This document shows positions 26,103 through 35,003 of a stretch of DNA of 64,000 nt, piece by piece. The notes under the pieces were generated by a model, which searched no databases, was not told the DNA's origin, and was given only the letters and a program-made list of their open reading frames with translations. The translations under genes and the position numbers were made by a program. Origin of the DNA: Algoriphagus hitonicola (lineage in GTDB: Bacteria; Bacteroidota; Bacteroidia; Cytophagales; Cyclobacteriaceae); assembly GCF_900113375.1 (NCBI RefSeq), contig NZ_FOPC01000002.1:389514-453513 (forward strand), written 5' to 3'. Numbering within the stretch: the stretch's first letter is position 1; each line of letters opens with the position of its first letter.

Positions 26103-27236
26103 ATGAAACGCTTTTTTTTCCTCCTTTTTATCCCATTTTTATTCTCCTGCTCAGAATCGGAAAAGCAGAAAAACACCGGAATCAATTTCTCCTACACCAT
26201 CGACACTGTTCAGGTCAATCCGGGGGAGCATTTGATCTTTATTTCGAGATATCTGAGTACTTCGGCCGTTTCGAAAGACCAAAAATGGCTTTATAATCTC
26301 AATGTCAGTGTCCCTGAGATGGAGTTCATCGACCTGGAAAATCTGAAATTTGATCAGGTAGTCCCGCTAGAAAAGGAGGGCCCGGAGGGAATCGGCACTT
26401 CAGTTTCTGATTTGCATGTCTCGGATCAAGGCGAATTTTTCTTTATCGGCTATCGCTCACTGGTCAAGGCGGATGCAGCCTTGGAAAACTTTCAGCGCTA
26501 CCGAATCGAACCTGAGCAGTTTAAAGGTGATAGTCTGGGGGAGTCAGAGGGCGTGGATTTTGGCTATGTGATCTCAAAGGACGGAAAAAAGCTTTTTGGC
26601 ACTTATTCCAAACAGCAATTCAATGGACCTACCCGAGGCCTGGCCATCCTTGACTTGGCATCCATGGAGCTCAAAACTATCCCTATCCCTGAGTTGGAAT
26701 CGCTGGTCGATTTCAATATCAGCCAATTCAATGAAGATGGAAATCCCCGAATGAGTACCATCGAGCGGGTCTGGGTCAAGGAGTTTGACGGGAAAATCTA
26801 CTTGGCCAACACGGCGAGAAATGAGGCCTTTATCTACGACCCTGAGCTGGATTCTTTAGTGCATAAGCAGTTTCAGGCTACGCTTACCGCAAACGCCAAA
26901 AAAGGGCTCTATACCAAAAGCACCTACAGTGATGAGGAAATGAGAAAAGCTTGGGATGAAAAAGAAAATGAGGTGAGTTTTCAAGAGATTTTTTATGATC
27001 CGACTTATGAGAAATTTTGGCGGGTCAGTACCGACCTAGACCGGATGATCGGGGATTCTGCAGTCATCAAAAAAGTCCTGACCATTTTTGATCGAGACCT
27101 CAATCAGTTGCACGAAGAGCAAATCAAATTTAATATATCAGGGAGTTTGACTTATTTCAAGGAAGGTAACCTTCACACCTTTATCAATTTAGAAGACGAA
27201 TTGGGGTTTTTAATAATTAAACCGAATTATGAATAA
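26103..27236 (+). CDS. DUF4221-like lipoprotein, array member 7
   Basis: 377 residues. Lipobox LFSC (C16) followed by SESEKQKNTG. Landmarks: IDTVQVNPGEHLIFI, EKEGPEGIGTS, FQATLTANAKKGLYT and YFKEGNLHTFINLEDELGFLIIKPN. Its stop lies inside the start of member 8 (8-base overlap), so the two are probably coupled. Confidence 0.8.
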   Translation: MKRFFFLLFIPFLFSCSESEKQKNTGINFSYTIDTVQVNPGEHLIFISRYLSTSAVSKDQKWLYNLNVSVPEMEFIDLENLKFDQVVPLEKEGPEGIGTSVSDLHVSDQGEFFFIGYRSLVKADAALENFQRYRIEPEQFKGDSLGESEGVDFGYVISKDGKKLFGTYSKQQFNGPTRGLAILDLASMELKTIPIPELESLVDFNISQFNEDGNPRMSTIERVWVKEFDGKIYLANTARNEAFIYDPELDSLVHKQFQATLTANAKKGLYTKSTYSDEEMRKAWDEKENEVSFQEIFYDPTYEKFWRVSTDLDRMIGDSAVIKKVLTIFDRDLNQLHEEQIKFNISGSLTYFKEGNLHTFINLEDELGFLIIKPNYE

Positions 27237-28382
27237 CTACAAACCACTTATTTTCTTGGTGATTGCTGGATCGATTGCCTGTAGCAGCCCCGAAAATGAA
27301 AACGGGAAAAGCTCTTCTCTGGAAACCTCCTACGAAATCGACACGGTCATGGTCGATGCGGGAGATCATTTCTTTTTTCTCAATTGGAATTTGGGCATAT
27401 CTGATATCAGTGCAGACAAAAAAATCCTGTTTAATCTTAATCCACAACCCTTTTACTCGAAGTAGTGGACTTGGATAATCTGAAGGTTTTGGAGACCATT
27501 CAGCTCGAAAAAGAAGGCCCCAATGGCGTAGGGGGCGGATTTATCAATAGGCTTCAGGTTCTGGAAAACGGAAATTTGCTCCTGTTTAACTTCAATAAAA
27601 TCTCCGAAATCGACTCGAAGGGAAATTTGATCAAAAACCACGAATTCAACAAAGAAACGATAAAAGGCTACGAATGGGAGGAAACAGACGCCTTGGACAA
27701 TTACGGGAGATTTAGCCCCGATGGAAAACTTTTCATGACTCGCTTGATCGATGAGGACTATCAGAAACCCTCCAAAGGCCTAGCCATCATTGAGGTAGAA
27801 TCAGGAATGATGAAGGCAATTAAAACCGATGCCTTTTCCAAACTGGATCAGTACCGAATTTCGATGGTTTCGGAAGGTGGCAGGTCAAGTATGTTTGCCG
27901 GAGAATCGGTATTTATGGATTTTGACGGGGATCATTTTATTGTTTCCAACTCTGCAATCAATGAAGTGTATTATTATGATTTTAAGTCTGATACCCTTTT
28001 TCATAAAAAGTTCGAATCCAGTCTCACTGCAAACGAACGGGTCATCAATTACCCGCAGACCACGGAAACTCCCGAAGAATTTCAAAAGGTCATGAGACAA
28101 AAAATGGAACAGGTTCAGTTTGCTAGGTTGACACCTCAACCGAAAGAAAATCTGTTTTGGCGGTTTACCCGTGATCAGGATCGAAAAATCGCCGATTCAG
28201 TCGTTTATAAAGATGTATTGACCTTCTTTGATTCCGACTATAAAATGATCCATGAAGAAAAAGTTGATCAAGTACCCAACTCACGAATTTCTTTTTTCAA
28301 GGACGGAATGCTCTACAGCTTCGTCAATATTGACGATGAATTGGCATTTATTCGAACCAAAGCCACCATTTCAAAAAACTAA
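27229..28382 (+). pseudogene. DUF4221-like lipoprotein, array member 8, split by a one-base frameshift
   Basis: Codons from 27229 give a lipoprotein N-terminus (lipobox SIAC, C18, then SSPENENG) and IDTVMVDAGDHFFFLNW, but the frame ends at 27465. From there a second frame continues exactly where the family should (VDLDNLKVLETIQLEKEGPNGVGGGF) to a normal C-terminus FFKDGMLYSFVNIDDELAFI at 28382. Adding one C in the CCC at 27448-27450 restores a 384-residue protein (QPLLLEVVDLDNL). So the gene is broken, phase variable, or carries a sequencing error. 12 bases before member 9, its closest relative. Confidence 0.75.
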
Positions 28383-28394
28383 ATCCACTTTCCC

Positions 28395-29543
28395 ATGAAA
28401 AACTTATTCCTATTACTTTCCGCTGCCCTGTTATTTTCCTGTGCGGGAGAATCTGAAAAATCTTCAGATTCTGGAAATCTTGAAATCTCCTATGAACTGG
28501 ATACCGTCATGGTCGATGCTGGGGATCATTTCTTCTTTGTTCAATTTGGCCTCAGTATGTCTGATGTGGATAAAAGCCGTAAACTCCTTTACAATTTCAA
28601 CAATCAGGAAATGGTCATGGAAATCATCGACTTGGAAAACCTGAAACTAAAAGAAGTCCGTCAATACGAAAAAGAGGGACCCAATGGCATCGGTGGCGGA
28701 TTTATCATGCGCGTCCAGGTACTTCCGGATGAAAGTGTCGTTTTCTATGATTTCAACGGAATCCATCATGTCGCCCAATCAGGGGAAAAAATCGCCACCT
28801 ACCAATTGGGGGAAATCGAATGGGAAGGGGCTAATCTGCCAGAAGGGGAGGAAATCGATGTTTCCAGCTTGGATACTAAAGATGGAAAAACCTTCTATGG
28901 TTTCTTTGGAACTCAGGGCTTCGATAGCAAAAACTCCGGTATCGCCCAATTCAACGTGATCGAAAAATCCCTGAAGCTTTTGCCATCAGGTTTCTTACAG
29001 TTTACCTCCGCTTATGACATCAGTTTTTCAATGGACGGAAGAGGCGCAGCTAAATTTCCAGAACAAAACCGTATCCGGGTGGTAAATGATAAAATTCTAA
29101 TCATGACCAGTGCCAAAAACGAACTTTGGCAATGGGATTTGGCCCAAGATAGCTTAGTATCCCATACCTATACCTCTCAACTGACATCAAATAGTAAGAA
29201 AGGAAATTTCCCCATACAGGTCAATTCCAATGAGGAATGGTCTGCCGCTATCAAAGAAAAAAATAAAGAGGTCAATTTTGGGATGCTGGTCCAAGCTCCC
29301 GATCAGGACAAGTTTTGGAGATATCATAAGGAAATGGACCGCATGACAGCAGGGGACACGATTATTTACAAGAATGTCCTGTCCGCTTTTGATCAGGAAT
29401 TAAATCAGTTGGGGGAAGCAGCTTTACCGGAAAAGTTCAAAAATGCCGATCCGGTTTTTTACCTAGACGGTAGGCTTTGGCATTTTCTGAATATTGATGA
29501 TGAAGTGGCTTTTGTACGGGTGAAGCCTAATATCTCCGAATAA
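28395..29543 (+). CDS. DUF4221-like lipoprotein, array member 9
   Basis: 382 residues. Lipobox LFSC (C16) then AGESEKSSDSG. Landmarks: LDTVMVDAGDHFFFVQF, YEKEGPNGIGGGF, YTSQLTSNSKKGNFPIQV and FYLDGRLWHFLNIDDEVAFVRVKPN. The N-terminal third is strikingly like member 8 in both protein and DNA, pointing to the most recent duplication in the array. It is the last member; a repeat-bearing non-coding stretch follows. Confidence 0.8.
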   Translation: MKNLFLLLSAALLFSCAGESEKSSDSGNLEISYELDTVMVDAGDHFFFVQFGLSMSDVDKSRKLLYNFNNQEMVMEIIDLENLKLKEVRQYEKEGPNGIGGGFIMRVQVLPDESVVFYDFNGIHHVAQSGEKIATYQLGEIEWEGANLPEGEEIDVSSLDTKDGKTFYGFFGTQGFDSKNSGIAQFNVIEKSLKLLPSGFLQFTSAYDISFSMDGRGAAKFPEQNRIRVVNDKILIMTSAKNELWQWDLAQDSLVSHTYTSQLTSNSKKGNFPIQVNSNEEWSAAIKEKNKEVNFGMLVQAPDQDKFWRYHKEMDRMTAGDTIIYKNVLSAFDQELNQLGEAALPEKFKNADPVFYLDGRLWHFLNIDDEVAFVRVKPNISE

Positions 29544-30031
29544 ATTCATCCCGCAAAGACGCAACGACGCAAAGGTTAAGCCCTAGAAGTGTGCTCTGAA
29601 TGTAACCCATCAATGTCCAGAACAATTCAGAACAGGAGCGCTGTGATTTGATCTCTTTTCCCACGGATATGCGATGAAAAATCCGAGGATTGACTATGAT
29701 TTGATAAATCCAATCCTTGTTGTGGCAAAAAAATGCGAATATGTGCGCTGTTCATCTGCGTAAATCTGCAGGAAAATCTCTTGAACCACCATGGCGACTA
29801 AGCTGTTTTGTCTAAAGCCGAGAGGTAAAGTGATCTCTTTTCCCCGCTGATCTGCGCAGAAAAAAGGACTGATTATCGCTGATGATTCAGGAAATCCATT
29901 TCTTCTTGCTAGGGAAAACCGGAATTTATCTTCTACAAAAATTCCTTTTGCATCTTTTGCTACTTCGCGGGAGAAAATCCTTTGAGGGAGAATTTTTCAA
30001 TTCGACTTTGCGCCGCTGCGCGCTAAAATCC
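29544..30031. repeat. Non-coding stretch with degenerate Bacteroidota-type intergenic repeats
   Basis: No supported gene. Near the left end is a CGCAAAGACGCAACGACGCAAAG-like string (about 29550-29573). Two diverged direct copies of one unit start GATCTCTTTTCCC at 29650 and 29832, each followed by GATnTGCG and, about 55 bases on, an AATCC motif. Another TCTGCGTAAATCTGCAGG string is at about 29755. Such degenerate 'CGCAAAGACGC' and 'ATCTGCG' repeats are common in intergenic DNA of this phylum; their nature is unsettled. Confidence 0.5.
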
Positions 30032-30634
30032 TCAATCCAATCGCGGCAGGCTCAACTTATACTTCATCGCAATCAGGCGAATCGAAATCACCGTGGAAAT
30101 CGACAGCAGCATATTCCACTCCCTTGACAATCCAAAATAATTTAGAACCAAATACAGTATGGCTCCTGCCAAACAGGCAGACGCATAAATCTCCTTCCGA
30201 AACAAAATCGGAATTTCATTGGTCAGCGTATCCCGAATCACTCCTCCCATCACAGCAGTAAACATCCCCATAATCGCCGCAATCTCCGGCCTGACTCCCA
30301 GACTCAAGGCCTTTTCCACCCCCAAAACCGTAAAAAATCCGATCCCCAAGGTATCGAATAGAAAAAACGTCTTTCGCAATCGACTCAAAAAATTCGGGAA
30401 AATAAAAGCCGCCAAAATCCCCAACAAAATCGCATACAGAAAATAAATATCCCCAATCCAGACTAAGGGATGCGCATCCAACAATACATCCCGAAGGGTA
30501 CCTCCACCAATCGCCGTGATAAAACCCGTAAATCCTGCCCCAAATAAATCATGCTCCCGCTCTCGTACCGCCAATGCTCCGGAGATGGCAAAAACAAAAG
30601 TTCCGATGAGTTCTAAAGCGTATTGTAAGGTCAT
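30032..30634 (-). CDS. Trimeric intracellular cation (TRIC) channel family protein
   Basis: 200 residues, seven hydrophobic segments. Two homologous halves each carry the UPF0126 motif: AIGGGTLRDVLLD in the first and VMGGVIRDTLTNEIP in the second, with DTLGIGFFTVLGVEKAL between. Prokaryotic TRIC proteins form K+/Na+-permeable trimers in the inner membrane; the E. coli homologue is YicG. It is 27 bases downstream of the methyltransferase gene on the same strand. Confidence 0.92.
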   Translation of the reverse strand: MTLQYALELIGTFVFAISGALAVREREHDLFGAGFTGFITAIGGGTLRDVLLDAHPLVWIGDIYFLYAILLGILAAFIFPNFLSRLRKTFFLFDTLGIGFFTVLGVEKALSLGVRPEIAAIMGMFTAVMGGVIRDTLTNEIPILFRKEIYASACLAGAILYLVLNYFGLSREWNMLLSISTVISIRLIAMKYKLSLPRLD

Positions 30635-30661
30635 AATTTAATTTATTACAATTAAATTTGA

Positions 30662-31276
30662 TTAGGCTTTCTCCATAAGAAAAACCCCCATTTCACGCTG
30701 CTCCAAAACCAATACCGTTTTGGGGTTTTCCAAAAAGCGGAATCCCAGCCTTTCCAACTTATCCACATCGGCAGGCATCAATACAAATCGCTCCGAATCG
30801 TCAGGCAAAAGGTATTTCCCTCCACCAAGCGGCTGGGATTTTTCCAAAATCCCACCAAATCCCGTGCACATCCGAAACCAAAAAATCCCTCCGGGCTTCA
30901 ATACCCGATGAATTTCTCGGATCATCTGCCAGAAGTTATCCACATTCTCCGCAAAATGAAGCACAGCAGAACAGATGACGGCATCAAAAGCGCCATCGTG
31001 AAAAGGAATCTCCTCTAATCGACCCACTTGAAACCGATGAACATCAAAATCAGGATTTAGGCTTTTAGCTTGATAGCGACAGTACTGAATCGCCAGTTCA
31101 TTCGGATCAATCCCAAAAATAGAATAACCCTGATTGACAAAATAAACGGTATTTCTGCCCTCACCACAGCCTGCATCAAGGATTTTCATCTCTTTGGTAA
31201 ATCGACCTTTTAGGAGCTGATCCAGAAGGTAGATGTCCACATTTCCCAGTAGTCGATTAAGTCCAGTGATTTCCAT
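30662..31276 (-). CDS. Class I SAM-dependent methyltransferase
   Basis: 204 residues from the ATG at 31276 (MEITGLNRLLGNVDIYLLD); the frame runs on upstream into the patatin gene, and I prefer this start because it gives a 20-base overlap rather than 62. Motif I is ILDAGCGEGRNTVYF, motif II FGIDPNELAI, and the post-motif FDAVICSAVLHF plus LKPGGIFWFR complete a methyltransferase-11 fold. Substrate unknown. Co-transcribed with the patatin-like gene upstream and possibly the TRIC gene downstream. Confidence 0.87.
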   Translation of the reverse strand: MEITGLNRLLGNVDIYLLDQLLKGRFTKEMKILDAGCGEGRNTVYFVNQGYSIFGIDPNELAIQYCRYQAKSLNPDFDVHRFQVGRLEEIPFHDGAFDAVICSAVLHFAENVDNFWQMIREIHRVLKPGGIFWFRMCTGFGGILEKSQPLGGGKYLLPDDSERFVLMPADVDKLERLGFRFLENPKTVLVLEQREMGVFLMEKA

Positions 31277-32168
31277 TTTCCAGTTTATCCAATGCCTTTC
31301 GAGCTTTAATTCTCCCAATTTCGATCATCTCCGCGGCTCGATAAAACTCCAAGGTACCCGCTTGCTTGCGAGCCACTTTGATCTGCACATCCACCGGGTA
31401 TTTCTCCAACAGCAATTCACAAAAACGATCCTGAAGCAGGTCAAACGATCGTTTGACCAGATTCAGTGTCGAATAGCTGATGTCTTTTTCCACCGGTTTT
31501 TCATCAGGAAAATATTGACTCATCTTGTTTTTGTAGTCAATCATCCAGGCTGGAAGACTTTTCATAAATCGATTGCCTTTGGCGTCTTTTTTTGGGGGTG
31601 CAATAAATTCAGAATCCAGACCATTGACATCCACCACAACCAACAAATCATCCGGTTGATGCTGAATCAAAGAAATCGGAATGGGATTTAAAACACCCCC
31701 GTCAACCAGCGTTTTCTCACCAAAATGTGCGGGCAAAAACACAGAAGGAATACTTCCCGAAGCCCGGATGGCTTGATATAAGCTCCCCTTGTCAAAAACA
31801 AATTCTTCGCCCGAAAGCACATCTACTGCATTGCAGGAAAATGGGATGGACAAGTCCTCAATCTGACAATCAGGCACCACTTTCTTAAGTGCAGAATAGA
31901 CTTTTTCCCCCTTGATAAATCCCCGACTCGAAAAAGTAAAATCCATCAACGAAAACACATCGATCCGATCGAGATGACAAATCCAGTTTTTAAATTCGAC
32001 CAATTTACCTGCCGCATACATTCCGCCTACGAGTGCGCCTGCCGAGCAGCCGGCAATTTGGCCGATTTGATAGCCCCGCTCTTCCAATTCCTCAATCACT
32101 CCCACATGCGCCAAGCCTCTTGCTCCACCACTGCTCAAAACCAATGAAACTTTCTGCTTTTTTGCCAT
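31257..32168 (-). CDS. Patatin-like phospholipase family protein
   Basis: 303 residues from the ATG at 32168 (MAKKQKVSLVLSSGGARG); an in-frame start further upstream lacks family similarity. It has the complete patatin signature: oxyanion SGGARGLAHVGV, the nucleophile elbow GCSAGALVGG with the catalytic serine, and the DGG motif with the catalytic aspartate (LVDGGVLNPIP). It resembles the RssA/YchK group of cytoplasmic patatins, likely acyl hydrolases acting on phospholipids. No signal peptide. Divergent from the VOC gene, 108 bases apart. Confidence 0.93.
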   Translation of the reverse strand: MAKKQKVSLVLSSGGARGLAHVGVIEELEERGYQIGQIAGCSAGALVGGMYAAGKLVEFKNWICHLDRIDVFSLMDFTFSSRGFIKGEKVYSALKKVVPDCQIEDLSIPFSCNAVDVLSGEEFVFDKGSLYQAIRASGSIPSVFLPAHFGEKTLVDGGVLNPIPISLIQHQPDDLLVVVDVNGLDSEFIAPPKKDAKGNRFMKSLPAWMIDYKNKMSQYFPDEKPVEKDISYSTLNLVKRSFDLLQDRFCELLLEKYPVDVQIKVARKQAGTLEFYRAAEMIEIGRIKARKALDKLENGNHWT

Positions 32169-32276
32169 ATCTTTAGGGTAGAAAAATGAGTACTTGCCTC
32201 CTGAATTCCTCTGTAAGTTTAATCTTGCAGGCAAAGGAATAAGGATAATCAAAATCTATCAACGAAAGTAAACAAT

Positions 32277-32699
32277 ATGAGTCAATTTAAACCCTTCCAT
32301 CTAGCTTTCCCTATTCGGGATATCGAAGAAACCCGCAAATTTTACGGCGACCTTTTGGGCTGTGACATTGGTCGAAGTACGGACAAGTGGATTGATTTTA
32401 ATTTTTTTGGGCACCAGCTTTCTGCCCATATCAAGCCGGAAGAATTGGCCCAGGCCAAAACCAATGCTGTGGATGGAAAAAATGTACCTGTTCGCCACTT
32501 TGGCGCTATCCTTCCATGGGATGAGTGGCATGAACTCGCGGATAAATTGAAAGCCCATGGGATTGAATTTGTCATCGAGCCTTACATTCGATTTAAAGGT
32601 GAAGTGGGCGAACAAGCCACCATGTTCTTTTTGGATCCCTGCGGCAACGCTTTGGAGTTTAAATCATTTCAGGATGAATCCCAGATTTTTGCAAAGTAA
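32277..32699 (+). CDS. VOC (glyoxalase/bleomycin resistance-fold) family protein
   Basis: 140 residues made of two beta-alpha-beta-beta-beta units: [20 protein letters not shown] opens the first, with metal-type histidine in HLAF, and [15 protein letters not shown] opens the second; [14 protein letters not shown] carries the usual terminal glutamate. Similar proteins include uncharacterised dioxygenase/glyoxalase-like enzymes of Bacteroidota. Substrate unknown. It starts an apparent three-gene unit (VOC, AOS-family enzyme, serine hydrolase); the next gene begins 3 bases after the stop. Confidence 0.9.
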   Translation: MSQFKPFHLAFPIRDIEETRKFYGDLLGCDIGRSTDKWIDFNFFGHQLSAHIKPEELAQAKTNAVDGKNVPVRHFGAILPWDEWHELADKLKAHGIEFVIEPYIRFKGEVGEQATMFFLDPCGNALEFKSFQDESQIFAK

Positions 32700-32702
32700 T
32701 CC

Positions 32703-33770
32703 TTGTTGAAAAATCACTATCTAAATACCGGAATCGGGCGCATGATCGAAATAGCAGGAAAAGAATACCTCTATTTCAGTGGCACTTCCTATTTGGGAAT
32801 TGCCCAGGATGTGGATTTCTTGGACGTTTTGGCCAATAATGTATTTGAGTGGGGAGCCAATTTTGGACAAAGTCGAAACAACAATATCCGGCTGGAAATA
32901 TTCGATGAATTTGAGGAGTTCTTTGCTTTTAATGCCGGGGCTCCTTCTGCGGCAGTGCTGAGTTCAGGATATTTGGCTGGCATAGCAGCTTGGAAAAGCC
33001 TAATTCAAAACAAAGATCAAATCTGGATCGCTCCAGATGCACATACTGCTATTATCCCTGACGGTTATTCAGCGGGCAAACAATTGGATTTTGTCCAATG
33101 GAAAAAAGACTGTCAGCAGCGAGCAGAAAAGCTTTCTCCCCAAAAAATCCTCCTCATTGGCAATGCAGTAGATCCTCTGAATATCCACATTCATGATTAT
33201 CATTGGGTTAAAGATATCGCTCAGAAACATGATGTTCGCCTGCTAATCGATGATTCCCATGCTTTTGGGGTACTCGGTAAGGAGATTTTTGGAACCTACT
33301 CCCAATCGGAAGATGGCAGAATTAATTTGGTAGTCACCGGTTCCTTGGGAAAAGCCTTGGGCTTGCCTGCAGGAATTATATTGAGTAATGAAGAACAAAT
33401 TCTAAAGATAAAAAGTACCCCGCTCTTCGGTGGAGCCTCTCCAGGTTCACCAGCCCATCTGCAGACCTTTTTGGAAATGCAGCACCGCTACGAGGAAATG
33501 CAGCACCTGTTGGAAAAAAACTGTCTGTTGTTTGAAGAAGGAATCCGAAACTTAGCCCAAATTACAGGAAGATCAGATTATCCTGTTTTTCGTTTTCAGC
33601 CCGATGAATGGGTGGAGCAATTGGAAAGTTCGGGAATTATTTGCTCCAGTTTTCCCTATCCCACCGCACAAAGTCCCCGGATAAACCGGCTTATTCTTTC
33701 GGCCTATCATGAAAAAAGCGATATTGAATACTTGATTGATATTTTACAAGATTTAGCCAAGCAATCATGA
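32703..33770 (+). CDS. Alpha-oxoamine synthase-like PLP enzyme (BioF/KBL family)
   Basis: 355 residues, fold-type I PLP enzyme. Features: YLYFSGTSYLGIAQ at the N-terminus, the DDSHAFGVLG segment with the PLP-contacting aspartate and histidine, and the Schiff-base lysine in VVTGSLGKALGLPAG. Usual family members are about 390 residues, so this is a short form. The frame opens with TTG at 32703; an ATG at 32742 (MIEIAGKEYLYF) is the alternative start. Not obviously biotin synthesis: no other bio gene is near. Overlaps the serine hydrolase gene by 4 bases (ATGA). Confidence 0.85.
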   Translation: MLKNHYLNTGIGRMIEIAGKEYLYFSGTSYLGIAQDVDFLDVLANNVFEWGANFGQSRNNNIRLEIFDEFEEFFAFNAGAPSAAVLSSGYLAGIAAWKSLIQNKDQIWIAPDAHTAIIPDGYSAGKQLDFVQWKKDCQQRAEKLSPQKILLIGNAVDPLNIHIHDYHWVKDIAQKHDVRLLIDDSHAFGVLGKEIFGTYSQSEDGRINLVVTGSLGKALGLPAGIILSNEEQILKIKSTPLFGGASPGSPAHLQTFLEMQHRYEEMQHLLEKNCLLFEEGIRNLAQITGRSDYPVFRFQPDEWVEQLESSGIICSSFPYPTAQSPRINRLILSAYHEKSDIEYLIDILQDLAKQS

Positions 33771-34999
33771 GACAGTTATCCATCCTGATTCTATTTTCAT
33801 CGTTGATTTTTGCCTGCGAAACTAAAGAACCTGTACCTTTTGAAAGCGGCTTGGATAATTATCCAACATTGAAAAATGTATTGGACAGTGCGGATACTTA
33901 TCAGGTTCAGATCCTTTTCACTCGAATCGACCGGAATGAACACATGAATCCGTTAATGGAAACGTTTTCGTTCAACTTAGACGATGACCGGTATTTCTAT
34001 CCGGCTTCCACCGTGAAGCTTCCCATCGCTATTTTGGCGTTGGAATGGTTGGAGGAGCAGAATGTGGATAACTTGACCCTAAATACCCCGATGTTGACCG
34101 ATTCGGTTCGCCCTTCGCAGCTCCCCGCCTATGTGGATAAGTCCTCCCCCGACTCTTTTCCAAGTATTGGTCACTACATTAAAAAGATCCTCTTAGTTTC
34201 GGATAATGATGCCTATAATCGACTCTACGAGCTTCTAGGTCAAGACTATATCAATCAAAAATTGGCAGAAAAAGGATTAAACCACACCATCATCAATCAC
34301 CGCCTGAGCTATCCGGCAAATGAGATTGAAAACCGCTTTTTCAATCCCATTCGTTTTGTGGATAAGTCAGGAAAAATTTTGCTTGAAATTCCCGAGCGAA
34401 AAACCGAAACCGTCTATTCTAATCCTGAACGTCCAGTTACTGGAAGGGCTTACTATGCCGGGGATTCCTTGATTGAGACGGGAATGGAGTTTACTTATAA
34501 AAATAAATTTTCGCTTTCCGATTTGCATGGTGTCGTACAGCGTATTGTTTTTCCACAGGCTTTTTTGGAAGCAGAACGGTTTAACATCAATGATGAGCAT
34601 CGAGCCTTTATTTTAAAATACATGAGTATGCTTCCTGCTGAATCAGATTACCCCAAGTATGAGGGGCCAGACTATTACGATAGCTACTCTAAGTTTTTCA
34701 AATTCGGAACAGATAAAAAACCTATTCCGGACCAATTCCGGATTTTCAACAAAACCGGATGGGCTTATGGGCATTTGATCGACGGAAGTTATTTTGTGGA
34801 TTATGAAAATGGGGTCGAGTTTTTTGTATCAGCGACCATCTATACCAACCGAAATCAAACCCTCAATGATGACACCTACGAAACGGAAGAAATCGGATTG
34901 CCTTTCTTTACCGAATTGGGTGAATATCTTTATCAAATGGAATTGGAGCGCAAAAAAGTGTTGCTACCGGATTTTGAAGGATTGAAGTTTGACTATTAA
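33767..34999 (+). CDS. Class A beta-lactamase-like serine hydrolase lipoprotein
   Basis: 410 residues with a lipoprotein signal (LIFAC, C17) followed by ETKEP. The penicillin-recognising fold is indicated by S-x-x-K in YPASTVKLP (near residue 83), SDN in LLVSDNDAYNRLYELLG, and KTG in FNKTGWAYG. It is longer than class A beta-lactamases (about 290), with an inserted region between the SDN and KTG motifs (residues about 180-320), and no clear omega-loop ExxLN. It may be a periplasmic or surface esterase/peptidase rather than a resistance enzyme. It ends the VOC-AOS unit by a 4-base overlap. Confidence 0.8.
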   Translation: MRQLSILILFSSLIFACETKEPVPFESGLDNYPTLKNVLDSADTYQVQILFTRIDRNEHMNPLMETFSFNLDDDRYFYPASTVKLPIAILALEWLEEQNVDNLTLNTPMLTDSVRPSQLPAYVDKSSPDSFPSIGHYIKKILLVSDNDAYNRLYELLGQDYINQKLAEKGLNHTIINHRLSYPANEIENRFFNPIRFVDKSGKILLEIPERKTETVYSNPERPVTGRAYYAGDSLIETGMEFTYKNKFSLSDLHGVVQRIVFPQAFLEAERFNINDEHRAFILKYMSMLPAESDYPKYEGPDYYDSYSKFFKFGTDKKPIPDQFRIFNKTGWAYGHLIDGSYFVDYENGVEFFVSATIYTNRNQTLNDDTYETEEIGLPFFTELGEYLYQMELERKKVLLPDFEGLKFDY

Positions 35000-35003
35000 A
35001 CGT

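Noticed and set aside
33767..34999. Serine hydrolase read as an antibiotic-resistance beta-lactamase
   Set aside because: Too long, no clear ExxLN motif, lipoprotein form and a biosynthetic-looking neighbourhood; only the fold can be claimed.
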